A stretch of 64,000 bases of DNA from NCBI GenBank assembly GCA_016715865.1, contig JADJXM010000003.1, forward strand, positions 358,001 through 422,000, written 5' to 3'. The notes below the pieces were generated by a model. That model was not told the origin of the DNA. It saw only the letters and a list, made by a program, of their open reading frames with translations, and made no database searches. Both the position numbers and the translations under genes were made by a program. This DNA is from Acidobacteriota bacterium (GTDB taxonomy: Bacteria > Acidobacteriota > Blastocatellia > RBC074). How positions within the stretch are numbered: the stretch's first letter is position 1; every line of letters starts with the position of its first letter. This document shows, piece by piece, positions 46,396-58,894 of this stretch.

Positions 46396-46424
46396 TTGAC
46401 AGTAATACATGCGGCCTCTACACT
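46396..46424 (+). promoter_or_regulatory. Predicted promoter of tmRNA
   Basis: TTGACA (46396-46401) and TACACT (46419-46424), 17-bp spacer, 33 bp before the mature tmRNA 5' end. Confidence 0.75.
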
Positions 46425-46454
46425 CTAAGGTGTTCGCTGGAATGTGTAAACCGA

Positions 46455-46823
<369 letters not shown>

Positions 46824-46825
46824 CT

Positions 46826-47677
46826 ATGAATTCCCTACCCATCGGCATCTTCGATTCCGGCATCGGCGGCCTGACGGTCCTGCGAGCAATTCGCGACCGC
46901 TTGAAGTCTGAAAACCTGCTCTATCTCGGAGACACTGCTCGTGTCCCGTACGGGACCAAATCCAGAACGACAATCGAACGATACGCCGTTGAGGACGCCG
47001 CGTTTCTGGTCGAAAAAGGCGTCAAACTGATCGTTGTCGCATGCAACACGGCATCAGCCATGGCGAGGGAGCGCCTGCGAGAGGAGTTTGATATTCCCTT
47101 TCTGACGGTGCTCGGCCCCGGAGCGCGCGCAGCCGCACGGCAGACACTTACCGGACGCATCGGAGTCATCGCCACAGAAGCGACGATCGGAAGCGGCGCG
47201 TATGAACGGGCCATCCGTGAAGCCGTCCGTAACGAGGACGAGACCAGGGCCATCGAGGTATTTTCCAAAGCCTGTCCGCTCTTCGTCCCGCTGGTCGAGG
47301 AAGGCGAGACCGATTCCGACATTGCAAAACAGGTCGCTGTGAAATACCTGGCTGAGTTACGCGACCGCAAGATCGACACGCTGGTGCTCGGCTGCACGCA
47401 TTATCCTCTGCTCAAGGGCGTGATCGCCGAGACGATGGGCAATGGCGTGACGCTGATCGATTCAGCCGACGCTGTAGCGGAAGAAGCCCGGATCCTGCTT
47501 GCGCGGCTTGACCTGCTCAACGATGATATTACTTCGAATTACAGTCGCTTCTATGTGACCGACGCAGCCGGAAGATTTCACCGCATCGCTGAAAGAATCC
47601 TGGGAGCGCCGCTCGACCACCTCGAAGCGGTGGAGATATGGGGACATGACCGACTCAACACAACAGCAACAAACTGA
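46826..47677 (+). CDS. murI: Glutamate racemase
   Basis: Provides D-glutamate for peptidoglycan. The 283-residue protein starts with IGIFDSGIGGLTVLRAI, with the two catalytic cysteines in VVACNTASA and VLGCTHYPLL, and the conserved YLGDTARVPYG. It starts eight bases after the tmRNA. Its last 32 bp overlap the start of rph, so the two are co-translated. Confidence 0.95.
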   Translation: MNSLPIGIFDSGIGGLTVLRAIRDRLKSENLLYLGDTARVPYGTKSRTTIERYAVEDAAFLVEKGVKLIVVACNTASAMARERLREEFDIPFLTVLGPGARAAARQTLTGRIGVIATEATIGSGAYERAIREAVRNEDETRAIEVFSKACPLFVPLVEEGETDSDIAKQVAVKYLAELRDRKIDTLVLGCTHYPLLKGVIAETMGNGVTLIDSADAVAEEARILLARLDLLNDDITSNYSRFYVTDAAGRFHRIAERILGAPLDHLEAVEIWGHDRLNTTATN

Positions 47678-48505
47678 GTTACACGATGAACCAGCTGAGA
47701 AGCTGGCTGAAATACACCGCGTCGATGGCCGGCATCCATTCGAACTGCGCCCGGTCAGGATGACTCCGGAATTCACGAAATATGCCGAGGGTTCGGTGCT
47801 GGTAGAATTCGGAGAGACACGGGTTCTCTGCAACGCCTCGATCGAAGAGCGTGTGCCGTCGTTTCTGAAAGGTAAGGGAGTGGGCTGGGTGACGGGGGAA
47901 TATTCGATGCTTCCGCGCGCGACTCAGACGCGAATGTCACGAGAGATCGGGCGAGGAGGCCCCTCAGGCAGAACCCATGAGATTCAACGATTGATCGGCC
48001 GAAGCCTGAGGTCCGTCATCGACATGGCGGCTCTCGGCGAACGGACGGTGACGATCGACTGTGATGTCATTCAGGCCGACGGCGGAACCCGCACTGCTGC
48101 CATCACCGGCGGATTCGTCGCGCTCGCTCTGGCTGTCAACAAGTATCTTGAAATCGGCAAGATCGATCGACCGGTCCTGAGGGACTTCATCGCCGCCATC
48201 AGCGTCGGCGTGGTCGGAGAACGGATCCTTCTTGATCTGAATTATATTGAAGATTCTCAGGCTGAAGTCGATATGAACATCGTTCGCACCGGCGAGGGTC
48301 GATTCGTCGAATTACAGGGAACGGCTGAAACCGAGCCATTTGACCGGCGACAGTTGAACGAAATGATCGAGGCAGCCGATCAGGGAGTCGATCAATTAAT
48401 TGCAATTCAAAGGGAAATCATCGTTCAAAGCCTTGACGGCAAAGAATTTCGCGCGATGATCGATCCGTCGTCGCGCGAGAAGATAAACTGGAAGGAGAAT
48501 GCTTC

Positions 48506-48509
<4 letters not shown>
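47646..48509 (+). CDS. rph: Ribonuclease PH
   Basis: A phosphorolytic 3'-5' exoribonuclease that trims tRNA 3' ends. The core shows VDGRHPFELRPVRMTPEF, GEYSMLPRATQTR, the GRTHEIQRLIGRSLR region with phosphate-binding Arg and the acidic QADGGTRTAAITGG site. At 287 residues it is longer than usual because of about 25 extra N-terminal residues rich in Gln and Glu and an extra C-terminal tail; a later start near the conserved part is possible. It overlaps murI at its start and the following gene by four bases. Confidence 0.95.
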
Positions 48510-49152
<643 letters not shown>

Positions 49153-49153
49153 T

Positions 49154-50356
49154 TCAGATTCTTCGCCCGCCTGAGCCGGGCAATTCCGATAACTGCAAGG
49201 ACAATGTGACCTTCCGCCTGCCTCGATAAACCTCGACCTGAATGCGGTCGCCGATCTTCTTTGAATTGAGGATGCGATCGAGATCATCCTGGGTCTTGAT
49301 CGGTTGTCCGTTGATGCCGACGATGATATCGCCTCCAATCGGGACAATGTATCTGCCGATCTGGACCTCTTCATTAGGTCCGCGAATGCCTGCCCGATCC
49401 GCCGAGCCGCCAGGTGAGACCTCGGCGACCAGAATCCCCTCGCTGACCGGCAGTTCAAGCACGCGCGCGAGACGCGCATTGAGTGGAATCGGAGTGATGC
49501 CAAGTTTGGGCTTTCGAACCCTGCCGTACTGCAGAATATCATCGACTACCATTTTGGCTGTATCGACCGGGACGGCGAATCCGATTCCGACGGAAGCACC
49601 GGTAGGACTGTAGATCATCGTGTTGATTCCGATTATCTGCCCGCGCGAATTGAGCAAGGGCCCGCCAGAATTGCCGGGGTTGATGGCGGCATCAGTCTGG
49701 ATGACACCCTCGATCAGACGGTTGGTGAATTCAGAGCGGATCGGACGTGAGAGCCCGGAAACGATCCCCGTCGTCAAAGTCCTGTCGAGTCCGAAGGGAT
49801 TGCCGATCGCGAGAACTTTCTGCCCTACGAAGAGATCCTTCGAGGTGCCAAACGGGATCGTCGACAGAACATCAGCCCTCGACGCGTCGATTTTGATCAC
49901 AGCCAGATCATTGTCGGGATCGAAACCAACCACCTTTGCCGGGTAGTTGTGTTTGTTCGAGAGCGTCACTTCAAGTTTTTCTGCATCCTGAATGACGTGG
50001 AAATTGGTCAGGATATGACCTTCCTTGTCGAGGATCGATCCTGAACCCGTTCCCTGTTTCGGATAGGCATAGAACAAATCCTGAACATAGACGGTCGAGG
50101 TGATGTTGACCACTCCCGGACTCATGGCATTGTAAACCTCCCGGTTGTTGGTCTCTTCGGTGGCAACGGCCGGATTCGTGATCGCCTCGATACGGGCTTC
50201 CTCGGAATAGGCCTTTTCTGTTCTGGCGCCGGCCAGCTTGTTCAATGCATACGATCCCAGCCTGTCATACAGCACCACGGCTCCCGCGGCAAAACCCGCC
50301 GTGATCAATGCCAGCAAAACCAGCTGTCTGGCGGTAATATGATAAGTCGATCTCAT
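49154..50356 (-). CDS. HtrA/DegP-type serine protease
   Basis: A 400-residue periplasmic, membrane-anchored protease with an N-terminal helix (LVLLALITAGFAAGAVVL), a trypsin-like domain and one C-terminal PDZ domain. The catalytic triad is His120 (TNFHVIQD), Asp150 (DNDLAVIKI) and Ser230 (NPGNSGGPLL). With one PDZ domain it resembles DegS more than DegP; it could serve envelope quality control or signalling. I start it at 50356 because GGAG precedes it; the longer frame begins 15 codons upstream. It converges on the secreted protein gene. Confidence 0.95.
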   Translation of the reverse strand: MRSTYHITARQLVLLALITAGFAAGAVVLYDRLGSYALNKLAGARTEKAYSEEARIEAITNPAVATEETNNREVYNAMSPGVVNITSTVYVQDLFYAYPKQGTGSGSILDKEGHILTNFHVIQDAEKLEVTLSNKHNYPAKVVGFDPDNDLAVIKIDASRADVLSTIPFGTSKDLFVGQKVLAIGNPFGLDRTLTTGIVSGLSRPIRSEFTNRLIEGVIQTDAAINPGNSGGPLLNSRGQIIGINTMIYSPTGASVGIGFAVPVDTAKMVVDDILQYGRVRKPKLGITPIPLNARLARVLELPVSEGILVAEVSPGGSADRAGIRGPNEEVQIGRYIVPIGGDIIVGINGQPIKTQDDLDRILNSKKIGDRIQVEVYRGRRKVTLSLQLSELPGSGGRRI

Positions 50357-50584
50357 GTAATTCCACTCCTTCCAAATATTCCTGGTGCACAGGTCACCCA
50401 TCCAGGCTGATAAGTTTAACCGTCAAAAATTGTAAAAAGTTCCTGAAAAGCTGCTCAAAAGGTCACTTTCACTTGCCTTGGGGAGAAACTCGGCAATTTA
50501 GATGTTAAAATTGTTAAGCCTGACAGCAAATATTTACGGCTGCCGACGGCCGGTTAAAAAATGCCGATCAGGAGTCAATGCCTT

Positions 50585-52939
50585 ATGGTTCTCCACGAAA
50601 AGAAATATTTTACCATCAAATGGGGTCTGTCGGCTCTGGCCTGCCTGTTGGTCTGCGTCATCCCGATACAAATCGCCAGTTCGCAGGAGAAACCCAATCC
50701 GCAGAGACCCGCAGATGCGCAAACTACGGGAGAACCGCTGATCAAGCTTGAAACCGAGCTGGTTCAGATCGATATGGTCGTGACCGACAAGGATGGAAAG
50801 TTGATCAAGGATCTGCGCCGCGAGGATTTCGAGCTGTATGAGGACGGCAAACGCCAGGCGATCACGCATTTCGCTGTCGGGACATCGACCCGCCCTGCAA
50901 CCTGGCTTCAGCCTCGAAGCGTGCAGTCACCATCGACCATCGGCGGCTCTGCTGCAGATGAGACCGCCCCGGCAGAGATCGCCAGCGGACGGTTTATAGT
51001 GCTGGCCATCGATGATTATCATCTCGAGCCCGGCAACCTCATGTTCACCAAACAGGCGCTTAAGAACTTCGTCCGCGACCAGATGGTGGCCGGCGATCAG
51101 ATTGCATTGGTAACGACGAGCGGCACCCTTGGAATGTACCAGCAATTCACCAGCCAGAAGAGGATCCTCGAGCGCGCCATCGACCGGCTGACGGTCCAGA
51201 ATCGCACAACGGATACTATCTTCGATGTTCCGCGGATCAGTGATTACCAGGCCGAGATGATCGACCGCGGAGATCCCGATGCCCTCGAACTGGCCGTCCA
51301 GGAGATACTGCGCAGCGAAGCTGATATGAGCGGTGGTGGAGGAGGCGGCGGCGGCCAGGGCGGCGGAGGTCGAGGTGGAGGAGGCGGCGGCGCACAGAGC
51401 TCGAACTCGCTCGACAGCACAACGCCGAGAGGCAGAGCCATCGAACGGGCGCGGTCGAAAGCCCGCATGCTGATCGGCATGAATGCAAATTATACGCGCG
51501 CGACACTCGAGACGCTCAACCAGGTCATCCGCAGCCTGCAACCGCTGACCGGGCGAAAAATGCTCGTGCTCTTCTCGGACGGCTTCTATCTCGGCGGCAA
51601 TCACGCGTCTCAGGTCTTCGACATACGTCGTATTACCGACGCTGCAACGCGATCGGGCGTGGTCATCTATTCGATCGACGCGCGGGGCCTCATAGCCACT
51701 CCTCCAGGCGGCGATGCGTCCCAGCCGGCTTTCTCTGACGGCCAACTGGCCGGACTGCGAATCCGCATCGAGAACAGCTCGATCGATGCGAAGCGTGATG
51801 GAATAAACGCCCTCGCATACGACACCGGCGGTTTTCTCGTCCTCAACACAAACGATCTCAATCTCGGCATGCAGAAAATCCTGGCTGATAACGAGACCTA
51901 TTACGTTCTCGCATATGAACCACCGGAATCGCGTCGCGACGGTCGATTTCACAAAATCGAGGTCAAGATCGCCGATCGCCCGGAACTCAAGGTCCGCACA
52001 CGGAAGGGCTATTTCGCGCCTGTAAACAAGCCTGAAAAGAAGACCGTAATAGCCGGGAAAAACCCGGAGAAGAGATCAGACAAGGCGCCGACCGACGCCG
52101 AGAAGGTCAAAGAAACTCAGATCATGACCTCGATGGCATCGCTCTTCCCGCTGCGCGAAATTCCGATCGAGATTGTGGCAGACTATTTCGATACTCATGA
52201 TCGCGGCTCGCTGGCAATGATCAGCGGGTTCATCGAGGCCAGAAATCTGGATTTCCAGCAGATCAAGGGATTGCAATCGGGCCGCCTCGACCTGCGCGTC
52301 GTGATCTTCGACGAAAAAGGAAAGTCCATCGTCAACTACAACGACCAGATCAGCTTGAACCTGCCCGCAAATACTGCCGAAAACGTACGGAAGTTCGGCT
52401 TGAGCTATCGAAAATTCGTCACACTCAATCCTGGTTTCTATCACGCTCGGGTTGTCATCAGGGAAGAGTCGACGGGGAAGATAGGCAGCGCATCGAACTG
52501 GATCGAGGTGCCGGATCTGAAGAAGAAAAAACTGGCGATCAGCTCTGTTCTGCTCTCTCTCGGAGACGAACAGGGCCCGACAACGGCCGGCGGCAACCAG
52601 CCCGAGCAAATGACCATGAATCCGACGACCGCCAAAAGACGCTTTCCGCGAAAGAGGACGATCGATTACATCATCTTCACCTACAATGCCAAAGCATCGG
52701 AAAAGACTCCCCCGGATGTTGTCGTCCAGACTCAGGTCTATTCGGGGAGCAAACTGGTCTACGCGTCACCTCTCTCGAAGATGGTCATCGCGCCGGATAC
52801 GGACCTCCAGCGCATTCCTTATGCTGCACGCGTTTCATTGCAGGATTTCGAACCGGGAGAATATGAGTTACGTGTCGTGGCGATCGATCGCGCAACAAAA
52901 GAGAGCGCCTACCGCAGCGTCAATTTCCATGTTGAATAG
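50585..52939 (+). CDS. Large exported VWFA-related Acidobacterial domain protein
   Basis: A 784-residue protein with a signal segment (LSALACLLVCVIPIQIASS), then the acidobacterial VWFA domain (VQIDMVVTDKDGKLIKDLRREDF; IVLAIDDYHLEPGN; MLVLFSDGFYLGG; TYYVLAYEPPESRRDGRFHKIEVKI). The metal motif expected as DxSxS reads DDYHL, so ion binding is probably lost. Residues near 250-280 form a Gly-rich loop. A second half of about 300 residues is beta-rich and may be an adhesion or partner-binding part. GGAG lies ten bases before the ATG at 50585; an earlier ATG is possible. Confidence 0.9.
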   Translation: MVLHEKKYFTIKWGLSALACLLVCVIPIQIASSQEKPNPQRPADAQTTGEPLIKLETELVQIDMVVTDKDGKLIKDLRREDFELYEDGKRQAITHFAVGTSTRPATWLQPRSVQSPSTIGGSAADETAPAEIASGRFIVLAIDDYHLEPGNLMFTKQALKNFVRDQMVAGDQIALVTTSGTLGMYQQFTSQKRILERAIDRLTVQNRTTDTIFDVPRISDYQAEMIDRGDPDALELAVQEILRSEADMSGGGGGGGGQGGGGRGGGGGGAQSSNSLDSTTPRGRAIERARSKARMLIGMNANYTRATLETLNQVIRSLQPLTGRKMLVLFSDGFYLGGNHASQVFDIRRITDAATRSGVVIYSIDARGLIATPPGGDASQPAFSDGQLAGLRIRIENSSIDAKRDGINALAYDTGGFLVLNTNDLNLGMQKILADNETYYVLAYEPPESRRDGRFHKIEVKIADRPELKVRTRKGYFAPVNKPEKKTVIAGKNPEKRSDKAPTDAEKVKETQIMTSMASLFPLREIPIEIVADYFDTHDRGSLAMISGFIEARNLDFQQIKGLQSGRLDLRVVIFDEKGKSIVNYNDQISLNLPANTAENVRKFGLSYRKFVTLNPGFYHARVVIREESTGKIGSASNWIEVPDLKKKKLAISSVLLSLGDEQGPTTAGGNQPEQMTMNPTTAKRRFPRKRTIDYIIFTYNAKASEKTPPDVVVQTQVYSGSKLVYASPLSKMVIAPDTDLQRIPYAARVSLQDFEPGEYELRVVAIDRATKESAYRSVNFHVE

Positions 52940-52943
52940 GAAC

Positions 52944-53027
52944 AATCATCCACAAAGGACACGAAGGGTACACGAAGGATTAATTTCTTAGTTCTTTGTG
53001 TTTTCTTCGTGTCCTTTGTGGATGATT
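52944..53027. repeat. Perfect 23-bp inverted repeat reaching into the second aroF
   Basis: AATCATCCACAAAGGACACG... at 52944-52966 has an exact 23-bp complement at 53005-53027. The right arm lies inside the aroF-like gene and encodes the end of the protein (IIHKGHEENTKN). Confidence 0.85.
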
Positions 53028-54037
53028 TCCCCATTCTTGACGATATCGTAGATTGCCCGAACCTGGGCGACCATCTCGCGGAACATATCGAAGAGCAGCG
53101 CCTGAGGACCGTCACAGAGGGCTTTCTCGGGATAGGGGTGAACGTCGACCAGCAGGCCATCGGCGCCCGCGGCGACGCCGGCGCGCGCCAGCGGGATGAC
53201 AGCCTCGCGTTTTCCCGTGCTATGACTGGGATCGAAGATGATCGGAAGATGTGAAAGCTGCTTGACGGCCGGAATGATCGAAAGATCGGGCGTGAAGCGC
53301 GAATGGTTTGAAAACGATCTGATGCCTCGCTCGCACAGAATCACCTGATAATTCCCCTCGGACATAATGTACTCGGCCGCGAGCAGAAACTCTTCGAGCG
53401 TGGAAGACATGCCGCGTTTGAGCAGGATGGGCTTTCTGGCCTGTCCCGCGCGCTTGAGGAGGCTGAAATTCTGCATATTGCGAGTCCCGATCTGAATGAC
53501 GTCGGCATATCGTTCGGACAGATCGAGGGCCGGCTCATCGATCGCCTCAGTGACGATCTTGAGACCGAAACGGTCGCGCACTTCGGCCAGAATTTTCAGA
53601 CCTTCTTCGGCCAGCCCCTGGAATGCATACGGCGAACTGCGCGGTTTGAACGCTCCGCCTCGAAACCACTTGCATCCCATTTCGGCGACCACTTGAGCGG
53701 TGAGCATAGTCTGTTCGAGCGATTCGACAGCACAGACGCCGGCGATGATGGCCAGCGAGTCGCCGCCGATTTCGGCATCATCAATTCGGATGACCGAGCC
53801 ATCATGCTTCAGATCGCGACTGACCAGCTTGTATGGTCTTGTGACACGGACGCATTCGGCGACGCCCGGCAGGTCTGCAAACGGTGAGGCATTCAGCGCA
53901 CTCGTGTTGCCAGTGATGCCGATCGCAGTTCGGTTGGCTCCCGGCATCGGGTGTGCTTTGAAGCCCAGCGATTCGATCATTTCAACGACGCGCCGAATAT
54001 CCACATCGGTTGCGTCGGAACTCATGACTACCAGCAT
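52988..54037 (-). CDS. Second DAHP synthase paralogue with altered active-site motif
   Basis: A 349-residue homologue of the aroF product, with the same N-terminal ferredoxin-like domain (MLVVMSSDATDVDIRRVVEM) and barrel (GGAFKPRSSPYAFQG, QIGTRNMQNF, LLKRGM, DPSHSTGKR). The canonical AGPCSVE reads AGVCAVE: the Cys remains, but Pro and Ser are changed, which may alter activity or substrate. It may be an isozyme with different feedback control. The start at 54037 matches the paralogue. The C-terminal residues come from an inverted repeat. It follows argS on the same strand by 43 bp. Confidence 0.88.
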   Translation of the reverse strand: MLVVMSSDATDVDIRRVVEMIESLGFKAHPMPGANRTAIGITGNTSALNASPFADLPGVAECVRVTRPYKLVSRDLKHDGSVIRIDDAEIGGDSLAIIAGVCAVESLEQTMLTAQVVAEMGCKWFRGGAFKPRSSPYAFQGLAEEGLKILAEVRDRFGLKIVTEAIDEPALDLSERYADVIQIGTRNMQNFSLLKRAGQARKPILLKRGMSSTLEEFLLAAEYIMSEGNYQVILCERGIRSFSNHSRFTPDLSIIPAVKQLSHLPIIFDPSHSTGKREAVIPLARAGVAAGADGLLVDVHPYPEKALCDGPQALLFDMFREMVAQVRAIYDIVKNGEIIHKGHEENTKN

Positions 54038-54080
54038 ATTGATTCCTGATATCCGCCGGCACATTCGCCGGGGTAACGAT

Positions 54081-56096
<2,016 letters not shown>

Positions 56097-56236
56097 TGCC
56101 AGTTCGTTCCTTAATGCATGAATCGCTCAGCTGTGAGCAGAGAAAAAGGTTCTATAGCATCCATGACTGATCCCCGTCAAATCGTGATTTTTCCCATGCT
56201 ATGGAAATCGGGGCTGATTCCCCCGTCCTCATTAAT

Positions 56237-56329
56237 GGAACGCCGACCTCCGGTCGGCATGTTTATGAAATGTGTTTCGTCAAATAAAACTCGCTTACAC
56301 AGTATATGCCGACCGGAGGTCGGCGTTCC
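56237..56329. repeat. Inverted pair of REP-like palindromes
   Basis: Two exact 24-bp copies in inverted orientation (56237-56260 and 56306-56329), each itself palindromic around GCCGACC. They are related to the single unit at 6528-6551. The pair lies between argS and tRNA-Glu. Confidence 0.85.
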
Positions 56330-56386
56330 GTAATCGCTTGAAAACGCGTGTCCGCTCGTGATATAAATTTTTTGTTCTTGATCTTT

Positions 56387-56461
<75 letters not shown>

Positions 56462-56487
56462 GGCAGTATGTTCATACATTTACAGTC

Positions 56488-56518
56488 GAAAAAGGCAGGC
56501 TTCCTACCTGCCTTTTTC
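56488..56518 (+). terminator. Intrinsic terminator after tRNA-Glu
   Basis: A perfect 12-bp stem GAAAAAGGCAGG/CCTGCCTTTTTC with a 7-base loop and T-rich end. Confidence 0.9.
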
Positions 56519-56959
56519 ATTTTGCGCGGTGAAAGCGCCGCCTTGTCCGACTCACCGGCATTGTGCCAGCCCTGAAAATATTTCAACCCGGGATGTCCCA
56601 CCAAATTCTATGATTTTTTTTCGTTTATGATGTAGAATCATTCCTGCCATTAATCTAATCAGCTTTTATCATAATTTTTCTGCTTTTACCCGGCGCGTTT
56701 TGTGACTACTGAGGAAAATGCGTCCTGAGAATTCGCTGATTTTCATCTTGTCTTAATTTCGTCCGTGATACTTTCGGAATTCCAATCGTTACACGCTACA
56801 AATCAGGATCATCTGATATCTTTCTGTCGGCTGATCATGGAGTAGTTTTATGGGTCAGTTATTGACTGATAGCAATACTGATCTATCAGGGTGGATGAAA
56901 GCGTTTTTCCAGTGAATGACCGTAGTTGGGACTAAAAGACTATTCCCTGGTCATTACAT
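56519..56959. other. Intergenic stretch before the C11/CHAT cluster
   Basis: No gene is seen in this 440-bp, AT-rich stretch. It should hold the promoter of the downstream three-gene cluster, but no well-spaced -35/-10 pair stands out. Confidence 0.5.
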
Positions 56960-58852
56960 ATGAAAACCGCCTGGCGTAATGTGGCCATGAACAGACAAGG
57001 CAGAATTGAAGAACGTCTGGTGCGGGCTTTTCAGCTGGCATATTTCATTCATGGAAACAAAGAGACAGCAATCCGCATTGCAATCAATGCAGCATTGAAA
57101 CTTGATGCAGCCAGTGCCGCACAGGATAAACGCCGATACTACAAAGCCGCATCACGCAACAAAGTTTCCTGCAACGTTGACCATCTGTTGCAGCGCCTGG
57201 TCTATATCGAGTCGGAGCCATACGAACTGGCCAGGGAAAACACAGCCGACCGCGGAGGTCTGGACGATCGGACCCTGCTCATTCATTTCATCAAGCATCT
57301 TGTAAAAATCACCTGCCGCCGCACATCGTTTTACGTCAATCTGGGCATGAGCCGTGTGCTCCATAACTACAGCACCAGGGAGACGATGGAGATATACAAC
57401 ACAATCGTTCAGGACCCGGCGAGGGTCAAGGAGGACAGCTATTACCGGTCCCGTAAAGCTGTCCTGGTGAAAGAGTTACTTGAACGATTCGAGGGCCGCA
57501 TCAGCCTGCGGAACGGCCAGCGTAACGAAGTTGGATTTGAAACTCAGCCAATCACCAGCCATCACAGAGATCTGGTTCGAGCCTGCCTGACCAGGTTTAC
57601 GCCCTGGGGTACAAGCTGCGTCGTACCTGATAATTATTCTCCAAATGATCAGGAGATTCCCAGCCTGGCTTTCACGGGGTCCGAACCGGATGAAGAGTAC
57701 TTTACAGAAGTATCGCGGATGCATGCCATACTTCATCCGGACTGTTATAAAAATATTATTGACGGTCTTCGAGGTTGCAAAATGAAAGATTACATATTTG
57801 AAGACCCTGATTTAACCCTGCAAATCCCGCGTTTCAACCTGGCATGTGACGAGGATACCTGGAATAACCATCATGACGATCGACTTAATCCGCATGATCT
57901 GACTGAACACGAACTGGCCGCCATTCAAAGCGAACTGGCCGAAGAAGACGCCCGCCGCAAATCATGGGGAAAGGGGCTGTTGAGAATTTCAGTGGACGGA
58001 GATAATCGTGCATTGCTTGACCCGGGGCAGAGCTCAACTGCCACCATCCCCGTCAATGCCGGCGAAGAGATGGTTGAAATACACGGAATCTCAGGCGACA
58101 GGGAAACGCTGCTGGGAGTACAGCTTTTAACATATATCGGCGATCACGACAGCCCGTTCCCGCCTCAATTTGCCTTTAAACTGGCGAATGCGTCGGAAAT
58201 AAATTTCGGTTTCAGACCTGGAGATGAACTTGACAATGCTTCCGGCTTTTTGAATATAGATGTTACCTGCCAGAAACAGCCGGCATTCTCTCCAGGCAAT
58301 TTTTCAGCATTTCTGGGACAGAAGTTCCGGGCATTGATGGATAACCAGATACAAAATAATGATCCTCTGGGACGCCCCGGCTTCAGACCCGCGTATTTAC
58401 TCTATGTATTGCTTGTTATTGGCGCACTAACCTCTTCGTATCTGGGTGTCAGGTTGTGGCAGGCGAACAATCGGCTTGATCAGCTAGCCCAATACCAACT
58501 GCCGGCTTCTCTTGCTCCTGTTATGTTGACACAGGATCATGTCCGAAGCTCCGGAATGACACAAATAGTGCGATTGCCGGCGGATGAGTCCCCCATCCTG
58601 CTTATGCTCAAACTTGAACAAGGCTCTTATAAGAGCTACGAGGCTGTCATCCAGGATGTTGACAAGCGGTCCGATGTCGTAAAACAGAAGATAAACACAG
58701 ATACAACTATAGGCGATGATAAGTGGATCGTCTTATTGCTGCCGTCAAGTAAATTGCCAGCCGGGGATTATCAGATCAAGCTCAGTGGAATTACGGAACA
58801 GGGGGATAATGAGGTTATCGGGAATTATCCATTATCAGTACGGAATAGATGA
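56960..58852 (+). CDS. Large single-pass membrane protein of unknown function
   Basis: A 630-residue protein. Residues 1-200 are helical and polar (IEERLVRAFQLAYFIHGNKE; YYRSRKAVLVKELLERFEGR), loosely reminiscent of sigma-factor-like helical domains found in acidobacterial hypothetical proteins. Residues 330-440 are beta-rich. One membrane helix lies at about 475-495 (AYLLYVLLVIGALTSSYLGV), so most of the protein should be cytoplasmic with about 130 extracytoplasmic residues (LPAGDYQIKLSG near the end). It starts a cluster with a C11 protease 42 bp and a CHAT protein further downstream. It may be a scaffold or receptor for them; that is inference. Confidence 0.7.
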   Translation: MKTAWRNVAMNRQGRIEERLVRAFQLAYFIHGNKETAIRIAINAALKLDAASAAQDKRRYYKAASRNKVSCNVDHLLQRLVYIESEPYELARENTADRGGLDDRTLLIHFIKHLVKITCRRTSFYVNLGMSRVLHNYSTRETMEIYNTIVQDPARVKEDSYYRSRKAVLVKELLERFEGRISLRNGQRNEVGFETQPITSHHRDLVRACLTRFTPWGTSCVVPDNYSPNDQEIPSLAFTGSEPDEEYFTEVSRMHAILHPDCYKNIIDGLRGCKMKDYIFEDPDLTLQIPRFNLACDEDTWNNHHDDRLNPHDLTEHELAAIQSELAEEDARRKSWGKGLLRISVDGDNRALLDPGQSSTATIPVNAGEEMVEIHGISGDRETLLGVQLLTYIGDHDSPFPPQFAFKLANASEINFGFRPGDELDNASGFLNIDVTCQKQPAFSPGNFSAFLGQKFRALMDNQIQNNDPLGRPGFRPAYLLYVLLVIGALTSSYLGVRLWQANNRLDQLAQYQLPASLAPVMLTQDHVRSSGMTQIVRLPADESPILLMLKLEQGSYKSYEAVIQDVDKRSDVVKQKINTDTTIGDDKWIVLLLPSSKLPAGDYQIKLSGITEQGDNEVIGNYPLSVRNR

Positions 58853-58894
58853 AGGCTGTTATCGTATAATGGCGGCTGCAAAGGAGAATTCACA

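Noticed and set aside
50927..51952. Minus-strand open frame opposite the third VWFA gene
   Set aside because: Antisense shadow with Ala/Arg/Ser-rich text caused by the Gly-rich coding region on the other strand.
56960..58852. First gene of the C11/CHAT cluster as an ECF sigma factor
   Set aside because: The N-terminus is helical but no sigma region 2 or 4 motif could be read, and the protein continues into a large beta-rich and membrane part.
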